64,000 bases of DNA from Lantana camara (GCA_037501455.1 CM074856.1:101277001-101341000), one strand, 5' to 3'. Positions 23,969 to 37,229 are shown, numbered from the stretch's first letter. The notes: generated from the letters alone by a model not told the origin. Program-made: numbers and translations.

Positions 23969-26835
23969 TCACTGGGCTTGAGTGTCAGGCTCCGGAGGGG
24001 CGGTCGCGAGAGGAACTTGGGCCAATACGTTGGCGTCAGAAGTTTGGACCTTACCTGGTTCCTCAATGTCCGCTGCATCCATGAAGGTGCCCTCGTCATC
24101 TATTTGGATAGGCTCGGGGCCTAGGGAATTGGCAGCTATGAACTCCCGTTGGAGCATTTGCACCAGATCTTGGTACTCCGGCTCTACCAGGCTCTCAGTG
24201 GGATCCTCGTCTTGGACCATGGGCTCGCAGTTCTCATCTAGGTCCATGCGCAAGCGCTCGTCGGTCCGAGCGCTCTCAGGAGCCAGGCCAAGTTTCACCA
24301 TCTGCCCGATCGCTTTACGGAAGAAGCGCCGAGCGTTAACGAAGCACTGGATGTTGGCTGCAAACACAAAAGCTTTGGAACGCACGAACTTCATTACTGC
24401 GTCCCAGGAGACCTTCGCCGCCAGTCCTTCCACTTTCCCCTACAGATCAGCGAGAGCCTTCTTAGTATCTTCATTTTAGCGAGTGCTCTCTGCCAGCTGC
24501 GTGCTCAATTCCCTATTTTGGACCCTCGGTTGTTCACGCTCCACCTTCAACTCCTTATGACGCTCGTCAAGGGTAAGATAGGCTTCGTCCGACTTCCGCA
24601 GATTCTCCCTCAGCCTGTCCTTCCCAAGGTTGGCTTCAGTCAGTTGAGCGCTTACATTGTTGTAATCCTCTTGCAATTGGCCGGGGTCGGAGACTCGCAG
24701 CAATTTCTTGTACTTGGCCTTATGATTGGAGTAGGCCTGCGCACGACCTTACAAATTCTTCAGCCTTGGGATTACTTCCTGGGAAGCCATAAGCGAGAGT
24801 CACTATCAGAAAAATAGAGGAAAAAAGTGGGGATCTTACAAGGGGAATTAAGGACTAACCGTCAGGAGAGCGTGACATGCGTCATCCGCGACCCGAGCGG
24901 CATCATGCTCGTTTAGTTTATCATGGTCGGCGGAGAACTGGAGCTTTCCGACGATGTCAGAGACCATGCTGATAGAGAATGTGCTCTTCTTCAGGCACCA
25001 TCCTTCCTTTGGCGCTTGTACCGAGCATCTCCCCGGCAGCCTATCTTCCAGAAATCCTCATCCTCTGATGAGGAAGTGTCGCTGCCCTCGCCTCTGTGCC
25101 CCACTACTACTTCTTTTCCCTTGCCAAAAATTGGAATGGAGTCTGGCAGTCTCTTTCTCTTCCCTTGACGGTCAGCCCGGATGCTTTCATGGATACGGGC
25201 CAGTTCCCCCGAGCGATTGCGTGAGCCGCTCGAACTCAGTGAAATTGGACCCTCGGGAGCCACCGACGGAGGAGTAGCCCCGCGAGCGCCATCAACCGTC
25301 AAATCCTCAATGGGGCCCCTAGGAGGAGCTTCGTTCCCCACGCCTCCGCGAGGGCCATTATGGCCGCGGCCTGCTCCTCGTCTAGTTCCCCTCTCCCTTG
25401 GAGCGTTGGGAGGGCGGATTTGTTGTTGTTGTGGGGGCTGAGGGTTAGCGTCGGGTCCCTGAGCGCCTAGCATACGAGAGAGAGCCTCTGCATTCATACC
25501 TAGGGATAATATTCGGACACCTGCAAGTAAGGAGATACGAGCGTCAAAGGTTGGTTATTTGGATCACAAGTACAAGAGTATAACAATCAGACCAAGTTAG
25601 AAGACTATTCTAAAAGTTAGAGCAGTTAGTTCCTAGAATCTAACCATCGAGGGCCATGATGTCAGCTGGAGGGTTGATTATCATATCTGGGGGGCAAGAC
25701 AAGCCATAACGGAATAGCACTCCCCCGTTCTTCGTCAAGACCTCAACTTTAATCCACTTTTTCTCACTCCTCATCTCGAGGGCTAATCCCTTTGCCCAAT
25801 CCTCAAAGGTTTTATTCCTTACCCTTTCCCTAATCAGAGGACCCTCGCCATGTATTAACCACTCTCGGTGAACCCCAAAAATTCCTCCGGGGCCCCCACG
25901 AAGAAGTATTCTTCCTTCCAATGCTCGCCATAGGAGGTGGATGGGGAATCTATCATCTTAAAGCCCGATTTGGCCTGGGCGTAACAAAACCCATCTGTAG
26001 GGGACGAGCGTGTTGAGCGGGCTGCTTATATCAAACTATCAAAATTGGCAATCGAGGGTTCGTGGCCTAGGGCTCTCATCATTATTACAAAAGTATTGAT
26101 TAAGGCTATGCCGTTTGGCAGAATTTGTGAAGGGCAGAGCGCAAGGTGATGGCAGATGGTGGCGACGGCGGACGGGATTGGAAACCTCAGGCCCCCGGCC
26201 AAGACAGCATCCCAGTAAACCGTCAACATCCCGGGTGGTGGTCGGTTGGCTCTCACTCCCTCCTCGGGAAGTCGTAAAGGAAATACTGTTTCATCCCAAT
26301 ACACTTTCGTCCTCAACTCCTCCAAATCGTCGAACATCAGAATACTCTCAATTTCATCGGGGGATCTGTCGGTTTGGTGGGGGTTATCTTGCCTTACTCG
26401 CGTCGCGGGTTCCTTTCCCCTTCTTTGACGCCTTCTAGAAGGTTCAGCCTCAACTTGACGCCCGGATGGCCCTTCACCGCCCTTGGGAGCCGCGACTGCC
26501 ACCGTGATCCTATGATCTTAGGGTCTTACGGCACTATTCAATACCGGGAACACTCTCTCTCCTTGTCTCTGCATCTCCATCACATTGTGCATCTCTTCAA
26601 AAAGGTCATTTACCCCACCAGGAGCATGCTCGTTCATTTCTTGAACGGCGGCGTCGACCTCCTCATCCGTGGCATCAACCGGAGCCTGGGCCACTGGGAT
26701 AGCGGTAGGAATCCCTTCACCTGGGGAAGCCCTGGCCATCGGTACTGCTGTAGGCATATTACTGTGAGGGGAGGAGCTCCCAACGGACATCTAATCTATC
26801 TCCCTCACGTAATCGTCTGCTTGTTGTCCTGCCAT
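23969..26835 (-). pseudogene. Antisense gene of Tat unit 2, multiply broken
   Basis: Exon 1 is 26835-25645 (ATG start), exon 2 25520-24860, exon 3 24778-23969. Splice signals are as in the other units. Lesions: a GAG-to-TAG stop shortly after the start (near 26,792), a CAA-to-TAA stop near 26,030, a one-base deletion in the GGGGCCCCC run near 25,890, a net 7-nt loss in exon 2 near 24,995 that removes the KKS-type segment, and three CAG/CAA-to-TAG/TAA changes in exon 3 (near 24,752, 24,477 and 24,441). This is the most degraded copy of the antisense gene, matching the decay of this unit's pol. Confidence 0.8.
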
Positions 26836-27430
26836 GATTGCTCTTTGACTTCTGAAGACGCAGCTTTTCGTAGAAAATTCAATGAAGAAGGAAGTCTCTG
26901 AAACGAATTCAACGGTAGAAGGGGGTTCTTCACTCCAGAATTTCACTCACTCAACCTAAATCTAAAGTTAGTACAAGAAATGAGAGTTTGCGGAATTTTT
27001 ACCTAAACCTGGAAGGAAAACTTGCTAGAAATCACAGAAACTGGTAGAGAGATTTTGCTGCTTGATTTTCTTGCAGAATGATGAACGCGTGAAAAAGGAG
27101 ATAAAGCCTTACGAATCCCTATTTGTAGGGGAAGAGATTGGCATTAATTAGGGCTTGGGATTTCAAATGACAATCATTTCCTGCCTAGGAAATCCCCCCA
27201 CTTTTGGCAACCGCCTCACGTCTCCCGAAGTGCACGCGCCCACGTTCCCACTCAGCATTAAATGTGGACACGACTGCATTTAATACGGTGTCAGACTGTG
27301 TCCGTTACAGAAGCCAAAGCGGCCACTTCTCTTGCAGTGGCTTGACCCTCGGATATTCAAAAGTCCAAGGCTCTACTCTTTTAAATTCTACAGTACGCTC
27401 GGGCGATACTACTGAATTTGGAGGGCAAAA

Positions 27431-28293
27431 TGATGAGACTTAAAACCGCGCTCAAATCAGAGTCGTCCACGTGTCAGCGGTTGACGACTGAGGGACTGGA
27501 CGCTCGCATTGAAGGGCTCGAGGGCCTACCCAGCCCACTTACCTGCTTATCAATACAGGCCCATGAGCCTCGGCCAACCGTTCAGGTAAAGGATTCTAGC
27601 TGATGGGCTTGACGCTCACGTCCCGACCCTCAGAGTCACCCTTCTCAGGGAAGCACCCACACGAGGGCCCCATTCTTGATGCTCTGGATTTTGACGCTCC
27701 AGGATCATCTGCCGTAGGAGGTCCATCCGTACACTCTTCGAGCGTCACCCGCGCTCGTGCATGATCCTACCCCACTGCGATGGATCCGAACCTTAGCAAA
27801 GAGTACCTTGGGCCTTCCTCTCGCGCGACCCTCGCCAACAACCTCTGACACAAAGGTAGTACGCCCCTACACCTGACACGCTGCCACCTTTTTAGAAACG
27901 TCGTTCTCACACCCTCACGGGCTATCACGTGTTAGGGCAACACAGGTTTGGGACCACATGGTCAATTTATCAATTTACCCTCACCCCTAAAATATAAATA
28001 GGGGAGAACACATGCTTTCTCCCCCAAGTCATCTTCCACAATCCTGACTGCACTCACTGTTCTGGGCATTTTTCCTCCATTTTCCCTCATCTTCTCCAGT
28101 CTTGTGGTTACACTTATTCCAGTTGCATCACCCCTGCACTTTGCACTCTTGGTGTTATCCTAGCTGGAAGAACCCACGCTCAAAAAGGAAACCCAGTTCC
28201 TGAGGCTCCTACGCCTGTGATGGTCTTTCCCTTCTCATATAAATATTGAAAGTGTTCTTGCATTTAGGAAACTCACGTTTTCCTGCACCATCA
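27431..28293 (+). repeat. LTR 3, right end of the Tat array (863 bp)
   Basis: It starts TGATGAGACTT after GGAGGGCAAAA and ends CACCATCA, where similarity to the array stops and unrelated sequence (AAAGTAATATT) begins. It is therefore the terminal 3' LTR. The left terminus of the array lies outside the window, so the target-site duplication cannot be checked. TATA box at 27993-28000. Confidence 0.92.
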
Positions 28294-29664
28294 AAAGTAA
28301 TATTATGGATTTTTAGAAAGAACTTTTATCTAGAATTTCCAAAAACGGGGATTAAATAACAATTTCCAAAATATAACTCTAGCTTATTAAATTTCTTGTG
28401 CATTGTTTATTTGAGTATTAAGACTTAGTCCTACACCGGTAGTAGTACTTTCAGGCGAGGATATAATTGAACAGTGGAATCCCAAGGATTTTATCTAGAC
28501 CGTCAAGAAACTCGGTGAGGGTTAAAATGTTTTCAACTGGAATCATGCCTATACATATGTATCTATATAAAAACTATTTTCAAGCCTACCTATTATTTAT
28601 GATTTATTATCCTATATATATAATACTATATTATCATATCCCTTTTAAAGGGAAAATACTTTCATGCCAAAATCAACGTTTTACCATGACATTATATACT
28701 AACTCTATTTTATCAAACGTTGATTCTGGGTTACGCAAGCAAAATATTGTTCTTGATTCATGTTATGGGCCCCAGCTGTATCCGTAGCGAGCAATTACCC
28801 GGAAGGTATCGGGCCGAGGGTATTGTTGGTGCTGCGGACTACCACCACCTCTTGGTAGTGGTTTAACTGGAGGTTAGTTACTCCACGCCAAGGGATGAGC
28901 GAGAGATAGCTGCCTCCCGAATCGTGTTCGTGGTCTCTAGGGTTTGCTCCCCTATTGACATCAAGGAGTAGCGGAGTTATTATCATATTGGTTTTATTGA
29001 AGTATCGGTGTCTTGATCAACGTCATTACTATTTTATCACGATTTAAGGAGTTACGGATGGAGAAGCCTAGCTTGTGGGCACTAAAGTTCTTGTTACAAA
29101 CGGTTCATATTTCTACAAATACTCCAAAATACCCCTATCCCTGTTTTACAATTATTATGAACCGTTTCCTATTTGTTATATCCTATTGTTAATATTTCAA
29201 ATCAAGATCTTCTTGATCGTATACATATATATATACATATACATATAAGTTATTATACCCCTTTACTTAGTCACTTTGACTAACCTCTCGCCTGGTTTCA
29301 AATGCATGATTTCAGGAATCCACGGAACGACGCCCTAGTGGTATCTTCAAGCCTTAAGGTGTCATACCTTAGTCAATCAGGATTATATTAGGAGTGCATG
29401 TACATCTTTTAATAAGCACTCTCGTGTTGGCCCTAGACTTATCACTATAAATATTTTACTTCTTAACCTAGTAATATAAATTTTGGTTGACTTGAGATAT
29501 CAAATTCTTTTGTTTTAAAATTGTTTAACTTCTGCTGCACTTTAAATTCCTTGTTCTGGTATTGCATTGTCCTGTCCGTTCGCCGAAGTATTTCTCGAGT
29601 GCTAGGACTCACATCCACTCGGGAAGTACTACGGTGCGGGGTTGTAGTGTTAGGGGACGCTACA
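28294..29664 (+). repeat. 3' portion of a large LTR, interrupted by the Tat array
   Basis: AT-rich sequence with no gene. Its right part resembles the end of the solo LTR at 49,002-51,837 in layout: a TTAGTC...GACTAA-type inverted phrase, then a GTGCGGGG stretch and a terminal GACGCTACA (ends 29664). I infer that the Tat array inserted into this LTR, whose left part lies outside the window. An inverted pair (AATCAACGTTT near 28,678 and AAACGTTGATT near 28,718) is present. Confidence 0.5.
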
Positions 29665-30450
29665 TCCATTAATGAAGTTATATGCAATGCTCACCCAACA
29701 ATGAAAATTCCAATATTTATGCAACAAGAGAGCTCAAGAGAAGAACATACATCAAGTTTAGATCATATAATTCAAGTATGAAGGAAAGAGATCAAATTTT
29801 CATACAAACATACTATTCATCATCATCTTCAATAGCATGGATCCAAGCAAGAAAGATGGAATTCAATTGGGAAGAAACTACACACTCGAAGAGAGAAATT
29901 CAAATCTTACCTTGGTTCTTCGATCGGATGGTCAGATGGAGCACAAGCTTGAGGCAAAGCTTGAATGACCAAGGGCTTTCTTCTCTTCTCTCTTGCCTTG
30001 TATTTTGATCGATCCAAAGTGAGAGGAAAAGGGGAGATATTTTCAGCCATAAAGGGGCTGAAACGAGTCGGTTTAACGGGTCGGGTCAAAAAGGATCCAG
30101 TCCACTCGGATCGGATTTTAAAATGGTAGGGGTATCAAACGGCTTTAGAAAATTATAAGTTTAATTTCATCGAATCCGAATCCTCGAAACGAACTCAATG
30201 ACAAGGTCGGAATTCGAATTCGAATTCCCGAGCTCAAGGTAGCCACGAAGGCTCAAACACCCTAATTAGAATTAGGTCCCTAATTTGCAAATATTGGACG
30301 ATTGAGTCCACGTACATTAATTAAATTCTAATGTGCACATAACTAAAATAAATTGCAAATTGACATGTAAGGCATGCGAATAACATAATTACTTAATTAA
30401 ACTCTCCCGAGATGTCGTACCTGGATTGCCGAGCAGACGGGGTGTTACAT
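29665..30450 (-). repeat. 5' portion of a large LTR, minus strand, truncated
   Basis: Read on the minus strand it starts TGTAACACCCCGTC at 30450 and follows the start of the full LTR at 59,805: a shared GAGCTCGGGAATTCGAATTC phrase and a CAAGGTAAG near its broken end. It stops at 29665, where the neighbouring plus-strand LTR ends. It could be the 3' LTR of the element whose 5' LTR is 37,229-32,139. Short ORFs here have no recognisable product. Confidence 0.55.
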
Positions 30451-32138
30451 ATCCCTTACTTGAAATTCTTTATTTTTTCTGACGTCACCTTCCTTGTAAA
30501 ATACCATCCCATTATATCTTTTCCTCTTAACTCAGATGTGGCCCGATCGAAGAGATACTTGATAAGTGAGATGAAAAAACTTCCTATCAAATAAACACTA
30601 GAATGTATGTCGGGTTAAAATGACGATGCATGTGGCACACTTGCGACGATGAAATATGCAGCACATTAGAGCAACGAAATCAAATAGAAATGCACGCACG
30701 AACATAAATAAAGAAAAATAAATAATTTGATGTGAAGTATGATGCACGTGCCATAAATGCTTTGGAACTCCTCACCAATATAATAAGTTGTTAACTCGGT
30801 AGCTTTTTCTCGTTCCTCCAAATCCTGAGGTTACTTTGACTTGCTGATTATTTCTTGCCTTTCCCACGGTCTCCAAGATTTCCAAGAATCTTTGTGCATC
30901 AACTTGTACCTTCCACGGTCCGGGATTGCAATTTCGCGATCCCTAATTTCTTCTACGTCCACTGAATTAGCATCTGAGTTTCTCCCCGAGAATCACCCTT
31001 TAACATTTCCCAAATTGTCTTATAAAATTTCCCGGCTGTGTTTCTGAATTCTACTTCGAATCATCCCCCTGATCAAAATTCTCGTGCTTATCCTTTATGA
31101 GTTTAGATTGGGGAATTGAACTTGTTTTCCAATTGCTTACACTTGAGCACATAATCTCCTCCAACCAACTTTCGCCTTTTCTTTATCGTTTCCATTTGTT
31201 GCTCCATATCTCCCAATTCGACGTCCCGCACAATAATTCAGTTTGCATTAAAGGAATGAACTCAAATCCCACTCATAACGTTATTACCTTCCGCGAACAT
31301 GCATTTACTACGTTGCTTGAATCCTTCCAATCTTTTCTCGCTTTTCCATCTTAGTTGAATTCCAGAGCTCCCGGACTCACTTCTTCCCGACCTTGACCTC
31401 TGTAACTTCTTTGCTAACCATTAGGTTTATTTAGAAATCCCTCTTTGACGACTCTTGATGCTTAATTCACGCCGAATGTGTTTTAGCTTGAATCTCCACA
31501 ATCCTCGCTATCTCTACCATAATCCGAACCCTGAGTTAAAGTACCCTCAAGGTTCATTCACTCCATTCCTGACGTTGAATGATCACGTTGAATCCAATTA
31601 TGGCATCCTATGTAGGAGAGCCGCATATACCCATTTTAGGAGTCATAACCGATCAACTCTTATCTTATCAAGTGTCTCTCCACCCTTGCATATCTAAAGT
31701 GGAACCTCCCATTCCGGATTCTAACCTTAGCACTCTAGATCCATCTAGGAAGGCCTCTCATCTCGAATTCTCTATATTCTTCCCCGATGCATCCTTCCTA
31801 TCTCCCATGCCTCAGGAAGAACTTGCAATAGATCGTTGTTAGCGTGATACTTGGCCGTGGTTTGATAGTATCTTCGTAACCTGTAATTCGTAACTTATTT
31901 CAAGGGTACATGCATGCGATTAGTGCATGTTCATGGCACGTATTCAACACAAAAGGCACTGATCCAATATAAGAATGCAACAGATAATTCAACAAGATTC
32001 AACAAATAAGGCAATTCATATTCAAGATCGATGCAATGCACACATTGTCACGTAGTTCCTAAGCCGTACAACCTAAACTGACTCAATCACGACACGAGAA
32101 CACCGGTTTTGCAATCGGGCTCTGATACCACTTAAGGA
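30451..32138 (-). mobile_element. Non-coding internal region of a large-LTR element
   Basis: It lies between a minus-strand LTR end (32139) and a minus-strand LTR start (30450), with a primer site for initiator tRNA-Met next to the former. In 1.7 kb I see no gag, protease, RT or integrase motif on either strand. This fits a non-autonomous 'large retrotransposon derivative', or an internally deleted copy. Confidence 0.45.
32119..32130 (-). other. Primer-binding site, initiator tRNA-Met type
   Basis: On the minus strand TGGTATCAGAGC, the classic plant initiator-Met primer site, follows the LTR end (…GTGCTACA) after 8 nt. It identifies 37,229-32,139 as a 5' LTR on the minus strand. Confidence 0.75.
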
Positions 32139-33912
32139 TGTAGCACCCCGACCGGAAGGGCGCCACATCCCCCGCACTATGAGCCTGATCCACCCATGGA
32201 ATGAAAAATCCATGCATGAACCCAGCTCATAGCGAACGGGGACCACTCACACGCTACGCTAGGCGGGAGCTAACTTCGAAACCAAATAAGTAATTCAAAA
32301 GAATAAAATGCACGTGCGGAAGCAACTCATATAATCAATCATAAATACAAATAGTAGTTAGCGGTTCCACTAGCCATGATTTCCAGTTTCAAAATCAAAA
32401 GAATATAGACATAACAGTTGATACAAACTTAAATGACTTATTCAATCAATTCAATTAATTTATAAAATGCATGTGAACAGACTCCAACTTGATCAAGAGA
32501 CTCGACAGACTCGACTTCCTGCCTAGCACTCCAAAGCCTACAAAAGAACTGAAAACAAAGCCGGGTTCAGTCTATAGGAGACTGGTAGGTATAAAAAAGG
32601 GCATAATATAATATTATCGCAGAATTTAAACATTCACGCATGCAAGCTATAATCCCGTACGAGGTTTTTAAGATATTTCCCAAGTGGGTAAAATGAAGGA
32701 AAACAACGCTCGGGATTCGGCTATCAAATTCATACATTCCATTCATAAGGTTTCATGGCCCGGTGAGTGGGCATGCATAATCTCTAACCTTCTCCTCGTG
32801 TGTGCATAGTCCATTTGTTCATTCATTATCGATCATGCAACATTCATTCATTCATAATCTTTCATAATCATAATCATAATTATATCATGCATATTCATAA
32901 TCATAAACACTTACACCTTTTTCCTCCGGGTGGTGGACGGGCTTGCAAGACCCGGCCACCTCATACATAGTGGCAATGAGGTTCATGAGTCCTCATTGCC
33001 CGACTAGCGTTTTCTCATCAAAACTCCTAACGAGATCCGTTCCATCGTTATAATTTGTTGGGACTAGTGCATAAGGATCACCATCAGGCCGAGCTTCCCC
33101 GGATAGCCACGTACACTTCACTGATCTCGCCAAAACATTTGGAAAGGGATTCATAAATAAAAGGGGTCATACGTTTGAAACCATTTACCCAAAATGACTC
33201 GATATATAAATATACTATTTTGGCTTAAAACCTTTCACGTAAGGGATATATCGGGTAGTTTTAGCTATTAGAAGAGAAACCCACCTGTACACCTCTTACC
33301 GAATAATACCAAGAGAAAAAGGAGACTCGAAAGTGTCCTATGAACCCGACATCTCTGCCCTGGAGAAAACTGTACAAGAAACGACATAGTGTATACGTGA
33401 GATTCAAGACTTCATATATGACGCACGGCAATGCATTAACGTGATATGAGATGCATAAGAATTAACAACATGTTATGAAGATATTCATGTGTACAATTAA
33501 TACCTTAGAAACACATAAACAAGCAATTCATTCAAATACTTTCAAGAAATGAATGTATCATACTCATTTGTTTCATATCCTTTCACGAATCATGCCAAGT
33601 CGAGTCAATCGATCAATTTCAATCATTAAACGAAGGTTTCACGTTCATTAATTTCGTAATCCATAGCAATTTAAGTCAAGAATTCCAAGCAATTTATAAA
33701 TTAAACGAATTATAGGCATTCAAATCATTCTATAAATTAAATCCATAATTCATAGCATAACAATCAACAATTTAAAGGATAGACGATTAAATACATTCAA
33801 TTCAAGATCGGAGATTAGGTAAGAACATAAAATAGGTAACAATTTAATTCCAAACTTAAATAAATTAAATAATACTTAAATATAAATATCTAATCATGTC
33901 TTAAATAAATAA

Positions 33913-33984
<72 letters not shown>
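33913..33984. repeat. AT dinucleotide microsatellite
   Basis: About 33 tandem AT units inside the minus-strand large LTR. Shorter AT runs occur at about 34,165-34,190 and 34,570-34,600. Confidence 0.95.
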
Positions 33985-33987
<3 letters not shown>

Positions 33988-34314
33988 CTACGCATGGCGG
34001 GCATGCATATACTAAAGTAAAACAAATTAAATCAATGACTATACATGCAAACAATTTACAACAAAATGAAATTATCATGCATGCAATCAACAATGTTCAT
34101 AGTAGCATGCATGGATTTAATACATAAATATACAATATAAACATGCATACATTTCATGCATTTATTATATATATATATATATATATACACGTATATAGCA
34201 TGCAAACATTCAAACCAATTCACATGCACATGCAACACACACATGCACACCTTACGTGCAAAGAAAGAAGGAAAAACAATAGCAGCAAAACACACGCAGC
34301 AGCTCCAAGCATAT

Positions 34315-35531
34315 CTCCCCACCCGGGGAGATTTTGTACACAGCAGTCCCTGCCCAGGGACTCTCACGCTAGGGATGGCGACGAGTCGAGCCAGCTCGCG
34401 AGCTTAGCGAGCTGGCTCGACCAAGGCTCGGGCTTGGGTTCGAGGTTGGCGAGCCAAGCCGAGCCTTGGCTCGGCTCGTGAGACATACGAACCAAGCCCG
34501 AACCATGTATGAGGGAGCTCGTGGCTCGCGAGCTGGCTCGCGAACCCATTAAATATTAATAAAATAATATATATTATATATATATATATATATATGTATA
34601 TATCGTACTACAGATAATATATATATATGCACTACTGATTTCTCTTATATATATATGTATATATTGTACTACATATAATATATATATATATGCACTACAG
34701 ATTTTTGCCCATTCTCAAAACCCTACCTCTGGCCTCAAAGTTGCGCAGCAGCCCCTTCCTCCATCGCTCTCACACACAACCTTCATCCATCGCTCACACC
34801 ACACAACCGCACGCCCAACCTTTTAATTTCAGGCACAGCACATCTTCGCCGCCAAATAACAAACGCCACCATGCCGTACGACACCACCACGCGATCACCA
34901 CCATCGTCTTCCGCACCTTCAACTCAAGATGCCTCCACCACCTGTCGTCGACCCCCTGAAACGCGACCACCACCGATGCCAGCAGATTTCTTTAGATCTC
35001 TTGCCAAGATGTCATATTTTTCCATTTTTAAAACCATATCTGATGATTTAGACTTTTAGGGGTTTTTTTTTTTCTTTTTCTGATTTGGATATGTTCTTAG
35101 AGTTTCTTGTTCTGAATTAATGTTAGATTAATGTCTCATCTTTTAATTTCCTTCTACTTTCAATTGATTCGATCATAAATTTGTTGAATCTCTTAATTTC
35201 CTTTCAATTGCTTGTTGACATAGTTGTTGAATAAGAACAGATTTGTGGAGTTTCTCATTCTCTGCCCCGTTTTTTTCCTTAAAAAAACTAGGTTCGCGAG
35301 CCAACCCGAGCCAAGGGGCGAGCCGAACCCGAACCCAAAAACTAAGGCTCGCTGGCTTGCGAACTTGGTTCGAAACATAAATATTTAGTGCGAGCCCGAG
35401 CCCGAACCTCAAAAAAATGCTGAGGCTCGGCTCGGCTCGTTGCAACCCCTACTCACGTCATGCAGCAGGTCTCTGCATAAGGGGGTACCCAGCCGGGTAA
35501 TTTCTTGTATAAAATCTCCCCGGCCAGGGAG
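34315..35531. repeat. Palindrome cluster in the large LTR, split by an insertion
   Basis: Four short palindromes with G/C-rich centres: CTCCCC-ACCC-GGGGAG (34315-34330), AGTCCCT-GCCC-AGGGACT (34345-34362), TACCC-AGCC-GGGTA (35486-35499), and CTCCC-CGGCCA-GGGAG (35516-35531). The hAT-like element at 34,370 lies between the second and third, so they were originally within about 120 bp. See the related clusters at 49,910 and 60,938. Confidence 0.8.
34370..35451. mobile_element. hAT-like non-autonomous element (GAGCC-rich ends)
   Basis: Terminal inverted repeats read TAGGGATGGCGACGAGTCGAG and, from the other end, TAGGGGTTGCAACGAGCCGAG. Subterminal blocks are dense in GAGCC/GGCTC words. The flanks share CTCACG (6 of 8 bases at the expected duplication). 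ORFs inside (for example 34690-34959) are low-complexity and unrecognised; no transposase was seen. It interrupts the large LTR at 32,139-37,229. Confidence 0.7.
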
Positions 35532-37229
35532 TTGCAGTACAAGCGCAGCAGCAGCTCAATACCAAGGTTAATCCCCTGTTTTCTCCTTCCTTTACACACA
35601 GCAGCAGGAGGGAAAGTAGCATCAACAAGACAACAGCAATAAGAAGTGAAAGGAGCAACAACAACTCACAAATAACAAGCACAAACACAGTAGCAGTTTG
35701 AACAAAATAATCAGACCATTTCATGCTCAAAACTGATCACATATGTAGCTGTAACTTGGGCAAAAACCATGGCAAAACAAGGGATACATGTAGGGCAAGA
35801 AGTATAATTCATAACCAAGTCGAAATCACAAGGAAACAGCACCTAAGATCACCATTTCAGTCCTAAACATCACACGCAGCAGCAGGTAACGAAGAGCAGT
35901 TTATTTCTTGCATAAACCTTCAAGTTTCATGAAGTTCAACATTGGTGGGTTCTCATACACTTAGCATACATCAAATTCAAGTTCAAATATATATAATGGA
36001 AGCTGAAGTGGTCAGAGTTCATGCATAATTTCTCAAGAAAACCAAGTTTAAACCATGAATTCAAAAATGAAGTTATGACCTAACTATTCATCTCCATCTC
36101 CAAAAACTCATGAAAGCAAGCTCAAAATTGGGGATGAATGGATCAAAATGACTCATAATGAACGTATATTACAACCCTATGCTTACCTTGTGGATTGGAT
36201 GAAGTTTGGAGGAGATTTGAGCCTTGAATCTCCAAGGTTGGCAAGGGCTACGGGGAAACTGGAGGGCAGAAGGTGTTTGGCTGATTTTTTCTAACTGAGC
36301 AGGATTATCTCGGTTTGGGATGATTAAGTCCAGTTAAAGGGTTGAGTTAGGGTTCCAAAGCATCAAACCATGGTCAATTTGGTCACAGTTTGAGAAAGTT
36401 ATGGCTCTTATAGTAAAAGGTGGCAGTTTTGACGAGCGTAACACTTTTCGGTTGAATTTCGGAGGTTCAATTAACTTTGGAAAAATATAAGGCTAAGTTC
36501 ATCAAACTCGAATTTTCGTTACGAGTTCAGCGAAGTTGACGAAACTCGAATCCGAGTTTCCTAGCTCAAGATATCACATACGGAACCAAGGGTGCGCTAA
36601 TTGCTCATTAGCCCCCGATTTGGATTCCAAGAACAAAATAAATTCAAAATGAATGCAAATGAATCCGAAAACATGAAACGAACATATATTCATATTCATG
36701 ACACTTATATCTCCAACATATTAAATTTGCACGAAATTTCGATATTAAATCATATAAGAATGAAGCCCGTTTATAACACTCATAAACCATGCACTTAAAA
36801 TTCATAACATTTTCAAATAAATGACAAATTTTAAATGAAATTTAAATATGCATATACAAGTGCACGAATTTAATATCATTTAAAACAAAGTGTAAGAATT
36901 AACATAAATGCAAATTGTTATTTAATTAAATAACAAAGTGCACGGTTTAGATATCACATTTATCAAAGTGTACAATTTACTTAATATAAAATCAAATGCA
37001 CATATTTAATATGGTTTAAATTAAAGTGCACAAAATACATATATTTCATTAAATTAACTTGTACAAATTTAATATATACATATATTTTTAGTATTTAACA
37101 TTAAAATATGATAATTAACATTTAATATATAAAATTAAAAATATAAAACACTTATGAACAATTAATTCGCGCAATTTGGTAAACACATACGTCATACTAT
37201 ACGACGGAAAAAAAAACTGGAGCGTTACA

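Larger units (their letters stand above)
32139..37229 (-). repeat. Large LTR, minus strand, with nested hAT-like element
   Basis: Minus-strand ends are TGTAACGCTCC (37229) and GGTGCTACA (32139). Without the inserted element at 34,370-35,451 it is about 4.0 kb. It shares with the solo LTR at 49,002 a GGACTCATGAACC phrase, a CACCCGGAGGAA phrase and a GTGCTAGGC...GTCGAGTC block near the 3' end, so both belong to one family. A long AT microsatellite and a palindrome cluster lie inside. No coding region is recognised. Confidence 0.65.
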
